NCBI GenBank assembly: GCA_022575985.1 | Contig: JAKSXM010000132.1 | Span: 3,844,001 to 3,908,000 of the forward strand | Direction of reading: 5' to 3' | DNA from: Anagrus nilaparvatae | Taxonomy: Eukaryota; Arthropoda; Insecta; Hymenoptera; Mymaridae | DNA: 64,000 nucleotides | In this document: piece by piece, positions 35,648 to 48,191 of the stretch | Position numbering within the stretch: position 1 is the first letter of the stretch | Layout of the letters: each line of letters starts with the position of its first letter | Position numbers and translations under genes: made by a program | Notes under the pieces: model-generated | What the model saw: only the letters and a program-made list of their open reading frames with translations | Databases searched by the model: none | Told to the model about the DNA's origin: nothing

Positions 35648-37037
35648 AAAAAACCAAAATGCCGATTCTCCTTAAAAAAATCTCCAAATATGCAAACTAC
35701 TAAACTCAAAGGAAAAAAGTGAGAAAAACTAAGCATTAAAGGCCAAAATTTTCAAAAGAAAGATATTGAACCTTCATCCCCTCGTTCATCTCCAAACCTC
35801 TGTAAAACAACATTTGCAAGACTTATGAAAAAGCCTTAAACATGTGTTAGTAAAATGTGTGTGTTTATCGCATCACTTATAGAATGAAAAATACGTTTTC
35901 CAAGATGGGTCAATCTGATACCCTATAAGAAACATGATTTTTAAAGAAAAAAAAAAAAGGTAGGGAGAAAGAAGAGAAAAAGAAAAACAGGAAAAAAAAA
36001 GTAATAAAAATGATGTTGATCGTCTCATTTAAAATAATCTCTCGCGAAAAATTTTTATTATTTTTATTAGATTTTTACGAGGATTTTTATTATTTATTTC
36101 ACTTTCTTTTTATCTTATCTTCATTTTTTCAATACCAAACGTATATTTAAAAATTTCACAAGAAAAATTATTTTTAAAAATTGCATCCAGTTGAATTTCA
36201 TACTATAATTAGAGTATTTTCTAGTAACAATTTCATCGATTTTTTTCTAAAAATTGTAAAAAATAAATATTTAACCAATAATTATTTATTACTATATAAA
36301 AGTTAGATACATTTTTTTTGTTAGGTTTCTTGTTGTTGTTATTATATTTCTAAAAATAATAGCAAATAAAATAACGGGATTTTAAAAGTTTACGGTTATA
36401 CTTGCACATTTTACACAAGAGAATATTTATTTTTTAAGTTACACGGATATTATAAAGAAAATAAAATTATTATTATAGTTTTTTTAACCTTTTTTATCAG
36501 GATTGGAGAGGTTGATACTGTGGTCGATAGATACGACCTGGAAATTTTAATGTTTTAATGCAGTGCACACAGGACCGAAAAAGGACTGATAAAATTGTAT
36601 TTTTACCAAAATTTTCAAATTGCCATACTAGAGTGTTACCAAAATTAGTTGACCTAACTTAAGTTCCAAGCAAAGTTCTTTTTGGGGTTCTATAACCGCG
36701 GGTTCCTCAAAACTCGGAGCTACTCAAAATTTCCAAATTTTCACATAAAAAAACATAAAATTTAATGACCCAAAAATAAAAAAAAAAATCTATAATTTTT
36801 CCGAAACGCTTGCATGTCTTTACCTTTTTACCCATACTAATTGAATATCATTTACTTCTAATTAAGTAAATAATACGGTTAAGATATTATTCCTAATTTA
36901 CTTTTTTATTTTCATAAGGATATAAGTAATTTATAAGCACAAGAGGAGCCTTGAATTCGTGCGGTAACCTTTTTTAAACACAATAAATAGAGAAAGAAAT
37001 ATATAAAAGAAAAAGAAAGAAAAAAATTTTTTTTTCT

Positions 37038-37068
37038 GATGATGATAATGATGATGATGATGATGAAG
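37038..37068 (+). repeat. (GAT)n microsatellite
   Basis: gatgatgataatgatgatgatgatgatgaag, about ten trinucleotide units with one interruption. It generates a run of methionines in one frame of an overlapping ORF, which is an artefact. Confidence 0.9.
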
Positions 37069-38014
37069 AATAAGATCGGCATATCTCCCCCTTGTTATTA
37101 TACGTACTTACACCGTGACAGAAAATTTTTATATATGCATGCCATGCATGTATGTACCAAGTGTATTATATACGAACACACCCATCTTACAAAAATACGA
37201 CTTTCCATTTCACTTTTTTTTTGTATTTCGCCGCAACTTGTTTAAATCTATGGATATTTTTCACAAATATATACACACTTTTTTTTATTACTCTTGGATG
37301 TAATGTTCCCCTCTTCGATTAAAGCTTATATTATTTCTATACAATATAATGTATGGCGAAACATCGATTGTGGCTGGGTTTTTTAAAAAAAAAAACATTT
37401 TATGTTTATACAAAAGCTTATAAAGAATTTAACAATGTATTATAAAAGTCTGGAGGAAAAAAAGGTTTAATTTATTAAAAATCTGTATTTTTTATTTATT
37501 TTATGGATTTCTTTATATGGTTGTCTGGACGTTTACTTCGATACAAGGATTTTTAGTGAGTACCAAAAAGGTAGAATTTAATATTTTTTTCATTTTTACA
37601 ATCGATTTTGAACCAAATCATAGTTTTGTAGGAAGCTTCTACTGAATTTTTCTCGAGTGAAAGGTTTAATAGTTTACTTTTATATTTTTTAAAGTAAAAT
37701 TTCTCTAATGCGCTTACGTTTATAAAGTTTGACTCTGTATTTAGAAAAAAAATTGATAATGTCTGATGAGATTGGCGATAAAAACGAAACGTCATATTTA
37801 AAAATAACTAGAAGTTTATTTAATATTTGCTATTTATAGTAATAAAAACTTTAAAAATACAGAGCAGAGATATTTTGGGAACTGATATTTCATTTAAAAA
37901 AATCTAGATACACGGATTGGACTTTTAGAACTTCAAATTCCCGCTAAAGAGAAAAGCAAAACTTTAGACGCCACGCGTGGTTAAAGTAAGAGTTAATATC
38001 CCTTATACTTAAAC

Positions 38015-38072
38015 GTGCAAATATGGCTGCTAGAAAGTTTGTATTTATACTTTGTAGCAGCCATATTTCGTA
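38015..38072. repeat. Short hairpin around AAATATGGCTGCTA
   Basis: AAATATGGCTGCT at 38019-38031 pairs with AGCAGCCATATTT at 38056-38068, and the inner GAAAGT/ACTTTG adds a few pairs. The loop is about 12 bases. TAGCAGCCATATTT also occurs alone near 58493, so it may be part of a repeat. Confidence 0.55.
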
Positions 38073-38964
38073 CACTAGCGCCAAAAATGTAAAAATTTGG
38101 TGAATGTTGCTGATGTCTAAATAAAAATCAGGTTGTAAAAAAATACACTGTCAAATAGTGTTACTTGAACATTAAAACAAAAAATCAGCTCAAGTTACAG
38201 TGTAATTCCAATAAGAAAAACTGTAAGCCTCAATATTATAAATGATAAGAATATTAAAATATTCAATACAGATTCACTCCATGACTCACATAATCAAAGC
38301 ATTAAATAAAATATTTTATTGTTGATCAAAATTGATGATGATCACGTTATTGATATATTATTGATTTTAATATGATAACTGAATTTTTTTAACCTAATTT
38401 AATAACATCATGTGTCATCACCACTAGTTTTAATGCATTTATTGCTATAAATTTTATTCTTATTGTTCTAGTTTTAAATTTCTGTCTTTTTATATTTTTA
38501 TTGTGTTTTAGATAATCTTAGATTTATTAATTTAAATTTCGTGAAAAATCTAGTTTTATATCAGTGAAAAGTAATTAAAATTATATGTTTTACAGATTTT
38601 TTATTTTTAAACTTTGTTTTGCACGTATTTAACTTGGTGTAATAATAAACCTATGGAATTACTAGATTATAGTCTAATACAGTTCCATTAACTTTTTAAG
38701 ATTAAAGCCTTTTGAGTCTTTATAGTGTTTTGACGAGTGTTTTGAATTTCAATGAGTGAGATTTTGCAAAATACTAGAAAATCTAATAAAACTCTAAGTT
38801 TAATTTAAAAAAAAAACTAATTATGTTTATGAATTTTATAATTTTTTATTATCAACTTTTTAATTAATATTTTTTTTTACATTTGTTAAAATTTTTGATT
38901 TTCATTTGGCTATTAAAAATTTAAATTTTTTTACGTAGCGTTTTACAAAAATTTTGAATTGATA

Positions 38965-39004
38965 TTTTCTCACAAGTGAAAAGACTTTTCAAGCTTATAT
39001 AAAG
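38965..39004 (+). promoter_or_regulatory. Palindrome-plus-TATA module, copy 5
   Basis: TTTTCTCACAAGTGAAAAGACTTTTC is followed by TATATAAAG at 38996-39004. It is the most distant copy, about 17.6 kb from copy 4, with the same order, spacing and strand. An atctgttattt(g/a)t follows, as in copy 3. Confidence 0.4.
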
Positions 39005-39100
39005 AGTCCTAGCATTATTCGGATTATCTTTTTAGCTCGCTTTTTAGAAAAAATCTGTTATTTGTTCACGACTTGTTCAAATTTTTGTCATAGAAATTTA

Positions 39101-39292
39101 GGCACATTCTACAATCATCCGGTATTTTCTTGCAGTCGTCCGCTAGAGGTCCGTAAGGTAGTGGCATCAACCGAAACTAAATGATAAATTAAAATAAACA
39201 TGTGTATTTATTTTATGTCACGTTGACACCACTGACTTGCGGAACTCTAGCGAACGACCGCAAAGAGTTTACCGGATGATTATGAATGTGCC
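39101..39292. mobile_element. MITE with ~73-bp inverted repeats and TTA target duplication
   Basis: A 192-bp element starting ggcacattctacaatcatcc and ending ggatgattatgaatgtgcc. The arms continue through ccggta, gcagtcgtccgctaga/tctagcgaacgaccgc and the inner gttgac/gtcaac-like sequence. TTA flanks it at 39098-39100 and 39293-39295, as for PIF/Harbinger elements. Its ends differ from the MITE at 5884, so it is a separate family. Confidence 0.85.
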
Positions 39293-39448
39293 TTAGCTCA
39301 AATTTAACATTTATGTGTCCAAAATGAAAATTAATCGAAAAAATATAAAATATATGATTAAATACGTGTTAAAACCGCCTACAGGACCAGATCCGAAATT
39401 TAAATCATAGTGATAAGCAACCATATTATCATATACAATATATGGCAC

Positions 39449-39460
39449 TGCGCATGCGCA
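39449..39460. promoter_or_regulatory. Perfect NRF1/Ewg-type palindrome TGCGCATGCGCA
   Basis: TGCGCATGCGCA, preceded by CAC, is the optimal binding palindrome of the NRF1/erect-wing family. A 12-bp site with eight G/C bases is rare in this AT-rich surrounding. It may mark a promoter or enhancer inside the presumed UBL3 intron. Confidence 0.45.
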
Positions 39461-42400
39461 AAAAAATATTTTTAGAAATGGTAGTACTTTTTGCTATACA
39501 GTTTGGTTATTAAAGTCAATATTTTATTAAAAGTTAGTACTTTTTTTGTTTTTCACGAGTGAGTAAACATTTATTGTAACTATCGCATGATATGTGATAG
39601 ATGATATGAATGCAGAATCTAGGCCCAAGTTAGCAAACGTAAAAAAACTTATGTACTATTAAGGCACTAAAATTTCCGATGTATTAATTTTGATTTCAAT
39701 AAAGACCGATAGACTTTTTGAAACGAGGAAAATTATCTTAATATTTTTTTGTATCAGGGGCGAGAAAACATGTCTTTGCCGGGAAATACGTGCTATCTTT
39801 CTGCTGACAAGAAAAACTCAATTCTATTCGGAATGCTTGTAAGAAGTGTAGAAGAGAAGGGATTTTTTGGAAAATAAATATTTTTTTTTTAAATACTATA
39901 TTATTTTAGTTTAGTTTTTAACAAATTCTGATTTCTGATGGTTTTTGGTTAAATTTTCACCCCTTCCCCTTGTCAGTTTTTGAAAAAATAATCATTTTGC
40001 CCAAATTTTTATTCCGTTACAATTTCTTTACCCTGTCAACTTTACGAAATAAGTATTTCAAATTTTCATTCTTTGATAATCAGTATGGATCTTTAATCGT
40101 ATTCGCGTTATTCGATTCAAAAAAATTCTCATACCTTTTTCTCACATTTTTCATAAATAAAATAGTATAGTTACGAACAAAAATTAAAATTATGCCTTTT
40201 TTCTCGCTTTTCCCGTCTTGGGTATCGATTTTAATATTATGTAAGCTTATATACGTATTAATAACGTTTGACCTCACGTCTAAACCACCTTTAAAAGGAA
40301 AAATTATAATATGTAAGCTTTAAATTTTCATTATTTTACATTTCCATCCTCTCAAAGCTTCGATAACGCATGTAAAATTTTGTAAAATAAAACCATTAAA
40401 AAATTTTTTTCAATAAAATCATAATAAAAATAACAATAAATTTAAAAAAAGAAAATTTTCAAATATTGGCAAAAAGCCTAAAATAAAAATTAAACACTAC
40501 TTTAAGTACCCATATAATAAGAACAATAACAACGTGCATAATAATGATAATATTAATAAAAATAAAATCTGCAGCACATACTAAAAAATCGATTGACACG
40601 AAGCCCCGTAACACATAAAAAAGTAAATAAAGTATAACTAAAAGACAAAAGGTGGTTCGAGAGGTGGTTATAGTAGGAAGCAGAAGAAAAAAAATTTAAT
40701 ACTTTATAAAAAAAGTTTTTACCTGGCAATATGATATAACGCGTACGTGTTTAATTGCTTAACCAGATTGACCGAGATATACATTTTCTTTGCGCGTATA
40801 ACGCTAAGTGCAAAGTCTCTATAACAGACTTTTTGTAACCTGTTACCCTCATCTATATTTTTTTCTCTCAGTGTATCTAAGCCATAAAAAAATGATAAAA
40901 ATTGGTTTTTTTTTTATCTGATATAGAAAATTCAGCGTGGGAATTTTCACTCATAAAAATATGGTTGACCTCCCCTTTTGTTAAGTCATTTAAAAAAAGA
41001 AGTGTCGCAGTGAGGAAATTATATTTAAAGAATAGAACATCTGCCGAACTAATATTTTATATGAATTTCTGTTGTGTAGGAGCAGAGAGAAGAATATAAT
41101 AAGATGAAAGATTTTTTTTATTTCTGTATGTGTGTGTGTATGTGTGTTTATTATTATTATGGACATATGTGCAATTGTCGGTATATATGAGGGTGTCAAA
41201 GGCCTTTTTTTTTACAAAAGATCGTCAGAAGATTAATTTTTTAGACATGGAAGATTAGTAATACTGTAAAAAAATTAATGCTAGTTTTTTTTTTTACTTG
41301 TCAAAACTGTATTTTTAAAATATTTTTTTTTTAATTTAATTTTTTTAGATTGAAATTCAAAAAAAAATATAAAAGTAAGAAAATTTAATTGGTATTGATT
41401 TTTTGGTAAATCAATTTGACTGCATTGAATAAATAATAAATAAAAATAATGATTCATTTCATGCATTAATAATTTTTTTTCAAAGTAGGTATAGTTTAAT
41501 TCTGATTGTAATAAATAATATTAGACACGTTTGTTGTAATGAAATAAATTGAACACCAAAAATTTATTACTACAAAAGGTAGAACATGAAGATAAATGCT
41601 ATGAATCACTCGATGTAATTTTTCTCTAGGCCAATAAAAATATGTGACTGTATTAGTGTGGCTCAATTTAATTCGGGTCAAATCGAGTGTAGAATTTTGG
41701 GGTGCTAACTCGAGTGCTAAAGTATTGGGTTATTTTACGACAAATTGCTTGATACAGAAATTGAATTCGGAAATTCATTTTTACTTGATTTTTCTGTAAA
41801 ACCTAACTGCTCTTTGAATTTCAACTGATTAAAAGTCTATTATTTCACTTTTCAAGAACTTTTCTGCATTCTGGGAATGATTTTTGAGCTATTTTTTAAA
41901 AATATTGACAACAGAAATTCAACTAAAGTTTTGCTCGTTGAAAATCCTGTTGCTGAAAAATATTTATTAATAAATTAATATAAGACAAGAAATATCATAA
42001 AATCCATGACCCAAGCATTAAGGGCGTAAAATTTTAGTAAGATTGCAGAATTTACTGAAATTTGAGAAATAATTTTAAGCTTGTATTTTACGCCCGCGTG
42101 GACAAACTATATGTTTGATACCTCTTTGATACTCAACAAAAATTTTTATTTTTTTTTGGTATTAAATTTTTTGCACAAAAGCGAGGAAAAATAAGTTTTG
42201 GGTATTAAAAGTGAGAAAAAAGTGAGGGAGTGAGCGATCTGCAGGTCCTGAAAATATAAAAAGTAAACTCCTGACTTATTTTCGAGTCGTCCATTAAAAC
42301 AGAAATAAAATTTCACACATCTTAATCCACCAATCAAAACTTTATTTAAAAAATTAAATCAATGTTATAAGTAATTATCTCAATACTTGAAAAAAAAAAA

Positions 42401-45400
42401 ACTAAACAACAAATACAAATAAAAAAAAATAAATCTTCAACATCTAAATAAAAATTTATACATTTGTTTTAAAGTTTTGTAATTAAAAAGTTTTTTTTTT
42501 TTTCAAAAACAAAATAAAAGTTAGTTAAAAGAGAAAGAATTTTTTTTTACTTGAATGAAAATGAAAATTAATTAAGCACTAAAACTTTCTTATTTTATTA
42601 TAAAAAAAAACGAGTAAGTATTAAAAAAATGTAAAGAAAAAATAAAATTTGCTAACACGATTTAGAAATTTTTTTTTTTTTAAATAATTAATCTTTTATT
42701 CACTTTGCTTGAGTATAAAGAGGAAAATTGTACTACGCTTTGTGAATAGTTTATAGAAAAACGAGTAGAGGTGAATTTATGGGTCATTAGATTTTGAAAA
42801 ATTAATGCAGGTAATTTTCTTGCTTTGATCGTATCTTAAAGGGAAGTAGTTCACTGGTAGAAATGCGAGTGATTTTTCGGGTTTTGGTTAGGATTTCTTT
42901 TTTAAGCCTTTATGCGAGCCTTTATGGTAATAAACTGGAATCAATTGTGTCAGAGTAACCTCGTTTGGTGACTTTGAATCTTCAAAATTTTATTAACTAT
43001 ATGTATTTAAAATTTTGGGGACCAAACATTTTTAACTTTGCGCATTTGGTCTCTTGGACTTGGAAACCCGTTGAAATTAATGCAGCTTTAAATATTCAGC
43101 GATTGTGTAAATTTTCCAGCAACAAGTATCAAAATAATCCCGTTTACCAAAACTGAATAATTCCAAAAACTTATTCGCCTCCATAAAAATCATTTTAATC
43201 GAATAACTAGCTTAACTAGCAAGCTTCCATATCGAACAAAAATATTTCTAAAATCGCTTAAATATTTAAACAATTACACAGCGTGTCAATAAACCTCTCA
43301 AACTAAATTCTACCTTCCCAAAGAAAAAAAAAACTTGATATTCAAGTATTACATAAAAAAAAAATATTAATTTTAGTCGAATGATTTTAAAAAAAATGAA
43401 AAAAATATTAAATTTAATGACCAAATGGGCGTGAGAATTAAGCCTAATAACCGCACAATATTTATTTCAACAAAAAAAATCCAGTAAAATTGTTACAATA
43501 AACAGAAGCTGTATAAAATTTTATTTTTAGCTCAAATAAAATATCCAGTTTTATCAAAACAGAACAGCTGTTTAAAAAAAAAATCTCATATTTCTATTAT
43601 ATTGATTACATACTTGATTTTTATAAAAGTGAGAGATAATGATCTCAAAAATGAGAAATACACGATTTTAATTTTTGAAAGGTTAACAACCGTCGTTCCT
43701 TTCAGTATGGTCAAAAAAAAAAATCTTTTATTTGATAAACCATAAAACTTGAATAAAAAATAAATATTTAAAGAAATCATAAAAAATTTCTAAAATAAAA
43801 TCTTGTGTAATATCACGTAATTAGCAAACTATTCATTTATGAAAATATTGCCAAATCATAGACGGTTCTCCAGGATTTCACACTTTTATAGTTAATTTAC
43901 TAACAATGCAATACTTGCTTTTTTGAAATTTTATATTCCTCTTCCTTTAATTTTAAAAACTAACTTTCTCTCTCTCTCTCTTCCGTTTATTTTTTCAGCA
44001 AAAAATTTGTTGATTATTAATTAAGTCTAAAAAAAATTATACCATGGCTCTTGAGTTTTATTAAATTTTCATTATTTTTCAAAGGTTAAATTTGAATAAG
44101 AATAATAATAAATTTACAAGGACGAATTTATATTTATTTGAATTTAATTATATTAATTTATGCAATAATTAAAAATAAACTAATTATAAAATAAATTTTT
44201 TTTTTATTTGTTAAAAAAATTTTTTAGACGAAAAAAAATTTATGATATTGCTTTAATAAGAGATAAGATAATTTTAATTATTTTTTTATATTTTAATTTT
44301 TAATTATATGAGAAAGTAATTAAATAATCTAAATTTTTACTGTTAATTTTAATAAGTTATGTCTGGATGATAATTTTTTTTCCAAGTACAAATGATGCAG
44401 CAAATAATTACGTCTACGACTTATTTGGATAATATTAAATCAGCCTTTTAATGTGGTAACAAAATGAAGTTAAAGTAATTCATTTTGCAAACAAAAGAAA
44501 TCTCGAAGAAATCTTGTTATTTAACGTGTCGATATCATCCTCGGGGATTTTCGAAAATTCCTGTTTTTGAACATTTATTGTCGGGCATTTACTTTAAACA
44601 TTTTGGCACAAAACCTACGGGAATATTATTTTGAAGCCTCGAACAAAATATCTTAGAAGAGTTTAGGCGAATCGGAACATTTAAAGGGGTCTTAAAAGTC
44701 TCAAATCAAAATCATAACAATGTACACGTGGAGGGTAACATTCAATTTTAAAACCCGTTGTCACCAGGGCGAATAAAATGCTTTGATTTTCTTTAAATTG
44801 TAAATCTAACAATCGTTTTAGACTGTTTAGAGCTAAAAACTAAGTATTTCTATTTTATAGCCAATTTTAGCTTACAATCCTTCGAAAAATATCCAGGAAA
44901 ATAAATATCAAGCGTTCGAGCAAGCGTTAAATCTTAGATAAAATACTATTCTTTTATGTGTTAATTTTTGAATTTAGTAATCTCAAAAACCCCATTTTCA
45001 TAAAAAACAATTAATTTTTGAACAATAAGCTTTTCTTATCAAATTAGCCTCGAAATTAGCGCTTTTTCTTGCGCTTTGGCAATCCTTATTTTCTAAAGAA
45101 CTTAAAATTAAAATTGACTAGAAAACTAAAATACTGATAAAAATTTTTAGAGCTTAAACGTGACCTTAAATAACCAATATATTAAAAATTTTATGAAAAT
45201 CTAAACTGCTAAGTAACACTTTTTGTCGAGCGTTTTGTCCACGCCAGCTCTAATTGATTAAAAAACAAAAATTGCAAAAATATAAATAAGTCAATTTCAT
45301 GGCAATTTTAATTAGTGAAATTTTCAAGATAACAACAAAAAAATTATATTACACGCACAATTAAAAAATTTTATTTACTTTATATTTCTTTGCTAAATAT

Positions 45401-47969
45401 GATAATGAAGTATTTTTATCCTTGAAATTATATGCACAAGATAAAAAAATATTTTTGCCAAAAAAAAAAAAATAACTTATTATATAAAAAATATCTCAAT
45501 TAATTATTGTCGTTTTATACAAAGAATCCTTGAAGATTTTAAAAATAAAAGGAAAAGAAATTTAAAAATAAAATTTCAAAATTTTCACTCAGTAATTATG
45601 TAATAAATAAATCAATTAAATAATAACAATGAAACAATAAAATAACTTTTTTAATTTCTTTACACACACACACACACACACACACACAAATATCCCCCCT
45701 TAAAATAATTAATTCATTAAAAATGCGGTAACTAGGTATTAAAATATTTCAAGGAAATAAAAAGTTAAAATTTTGCTAATAAAAAAGTATAAATTATGAC
45801 CTTTAAAATCCTTTACATAGGTCAGTAAATTGAATTTCAAGTTTGCAAAAAAATTTTAGTATCTTCAAGTACTAATGTAGATAATCGGTATTTAAGTATT
45901 TAATAAGTATTTAAAACTAAAGATTTCGCGACTTTTATTTAAAGGCCAAAAACACATTTAACTGAACATTTTTTTTTTTAATTTATTGCTCTCCTTTATA
46001 CGACCTTTCAATTTCTTTTTCAATTTTTTTTAATGTAGTATATGGGCTAGTCCAAGATACTTTTACAAAAAAAATTTTTTAATACCAAAATTCAATTCTT
46101 TAATTTTATTAAAGATGAGATTCAATGATTCTCTAAATGAACAAATCAATTATATATAATGATTTTATTTCAATTACTGTTTTGTTTAATAATTTATAAT
46201 TAATTTTTAAAAATTTGCCAAATTCGACTTTATAATTTCACGAGTAATTTCATCAAACTTTCCCAATATAGTTTAAATTAAGAAGTGTTCGGTTACTAAA
46301 ATTTCTGACTTTTTTGTAGTTTGATTGTAGTATAAAATTTGTAAAAAATCTTATTTTATCATCTATCTTTTTCTCCGTCTTTTTGAACCTAACGTGATTT
46401 TTTCGAACCAAATATCATTCTGAAGACAAAAAACGGTCCATAAATACAGTTCCTCATCTACGTACTGTTATTTACAGTAAAAATTCATAAAACAATAATT
46501 TTTATAGGAAACTGTTAAAAAAATATTTAAAAATTCATCAAATAAACGCATATTTGCTACTTACACATAAAAACTAGAGTAATATGGCAATAAACCAAAT
46601 ATCGAAGGCAAAAATAGTAAAGATGTTATATAAATATTAGGATAACTTAAATTTTTTTTAAAAATTCAATAAAACTTCAAATATGGCGAGAAAAAAAAAA
46701 TAAAAATTACGTAAAAAAAAGAAAGTTAGAAAATATTATTAGCGATAATTATATTTTTACACATCAAGTAAATTACGTACGAGTGTAATTATTTAAATTA
46801 AAAACCGTTAATTTTTCATTATTTTTTAAGATTAAAAAACTACTAAAAATTGTCATAATTTCTTTCTTAATACTTTTAAAAGTTCATTCACATTTTTAAA
46901 ATTTAATTTTTTAAACCTGAAAATAAAAACCTTGCATTTCATTAAAAAAAATATAAATTACAATTAAAACGTCAATTAAAAACTTTACTTAATTTAGCCA
47001 TAATAAAAGCGATGTCTAATTTTTTAATAATTATTATTTTAAGGTCGATTCCGCATTCATGTAAAAAAAAACTTTAATAATATTATCAACGCACACACAC
47101 ACGTTAGTATGAAAAATATACGGATTTTCTTAAAATAAAATTAGCAGTCATCCGGCCTTTGCATCAAGTCAATCGCGGTTTTATATATTTACGAGGTCAC
47201 CAACAACTAACTCTTTAAAAAATTCCGGAAATTTTCTAAAAAAGATTAAATTTTCACAAATTAAACTAAAATTTTTACATTTCTTTCTTCAATTATTACT
47301 AATTTAATTAGTTTTAATTTATTTTTTTTTAATGAAAGAAAATTTTTTAGTTTAAAAAAAGTAAAATATTTTAATAAAGAATTTATTTTTTTTATTAACA
47401 AACATAACCTTAAAAAAAAAATTATTTTTTATACAAGGTTATGTTATTACCTCGCCGTTAAAACCAGTGTCAATTTCAATTTGAACGATTAAAGTTGTTA
47501 GTTAAAAATTTTTTTCTTTTTCTTTTAATTTAATTAAAGTAATTAAGAAAAACAAATGAGTCTAAAGTTTTGTATTTAATTAAAAAACAAAAAAATTTAA
47601 TTTTAATAAATTGCAAATTTATTGGTTTGAATTTGTGTGCATAATAGAAATTTTATTAAAGGAAAAATTCATTAAAATGGGTGCAACAGTATTTTTAAAT
47701 TAAAAGTTTGAAAAACATTTATAAAATAGAAGGTTTTTTTTTTAATGTAATAGAAAAATATAAAAAAAGAACAGCAGGTGGCATATGCCTTGAAAAAAAT
47801 ATTAAAAGAGGCATTATTTTTTTATTACGATTTGTAATGAGAAAGAAAAATAGTAAATAAATATAATAATATTATAAAAATAATTAGATTTTAAGTTGGA
47901 TTTTTAATTAGTAATTAAAGGCTGAAATTTGTTTTCTATTAATTTTAGATGATATGGAGTTTATTGAAA
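39461..47969. other. Non-coding AT-rich stretch, no gene recognised
   Basis: No reading frame with similarity. Seen: TG-rich microsatellite bits near 41127-41150, a (CT)n patch near 43968-43982 and the (CA)n at 45662. An in-frame minus-strand segment near 40785-40725 begins MYISVNLVKQLNTYALYHIA and ends at a GTAAAA donor-like site, but it ends in the wrong phase to be the UBL3 first exon. Confidence 0.35.
45662..45688 (+). repeat. (AC)n microsatellite
   Basis: About thirteen uninterrupted AC units followed by AAATATCCCCCC. No further function seen. Confidence 0.95.
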
Positions 47970-48191
47970 TGGGCGCCAGTCAAAACTCAGGACTGCTGTT
48001 TAGCATTATCGTTACCTTTTAGATCAATTTTTTTAAAGAATAACAAATACTAAGAAAAAACTGAATATTGTAATATTAATTTTAAAAATAAATAGGTGTG
48101 TATTTTATATTGAAAACTACTTTCTTCATTTCGAAATTCTACCTGGTGCTGATTCTGCTAAACAGCAGTTCTGAGTTTTAACTGGCGCCCA
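47970..48191. mobile_element. MITE with GGGCGCCAGT ends and TTGAAA flanks
   Basis: A 222-bp unit starting tgggcgccagtcaaaactca and ending ...tgagttttaactggcgccca, with about 38-bp inverted repeats reaching tgctgtttagca/tgctaaacagca. TTGAAA is present on both sides (47964-47969 and 48192-48197), a likely target-site duplication of 6 bp (7 if the adjacent A is counted). The family is uncertain; the duplication length does not settle it. The interior is AT-rich and non-coding. Confidence 0.75.

Larger units (their letters stand above)
34346..38940. other. Non-coding stretch with one foldback MITE and simple repeats
   Basis: Apart from the inverted-repeat element at 35296-35647, a (GAT)n microsatellite near 37038 and a hairpin at 38015-38072, I see only A/T-rich sequence. 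The ORFs around 37040-37300 overlap the microsatellite and are not considered genes. The minus-strand ORF at 37553-37795 begins beside a ...cgaaacgtca sequence that may be the edge of another Penelope-type fragment, too weak to annotate. Confidence 0.35.

Noticed and set aside
37039..37303. Two overlapping frames starting in a run of Met codons
   Set aside because: They begin in the (GAT)n microsatellite and overlap each other; no similarity.
37553..37795. Possible second Penelope fragment (80-aa minus-strand frame beside a cgaaacgtca sequence)
   Set aside because: Only the short terminal-like sequence is suggestive; no RT motif could be read.
40725..40785. Candidate first coding exon of UBL3 on the minus strand (MYISVNLVKQLNTYALYHIA then a GTAAAA donor)
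   Set aside because: It ends in phase 2 whereas the UBL3 exon at 14348 starts in phase 0, and the residues do not resemble UBL3 N-termini.
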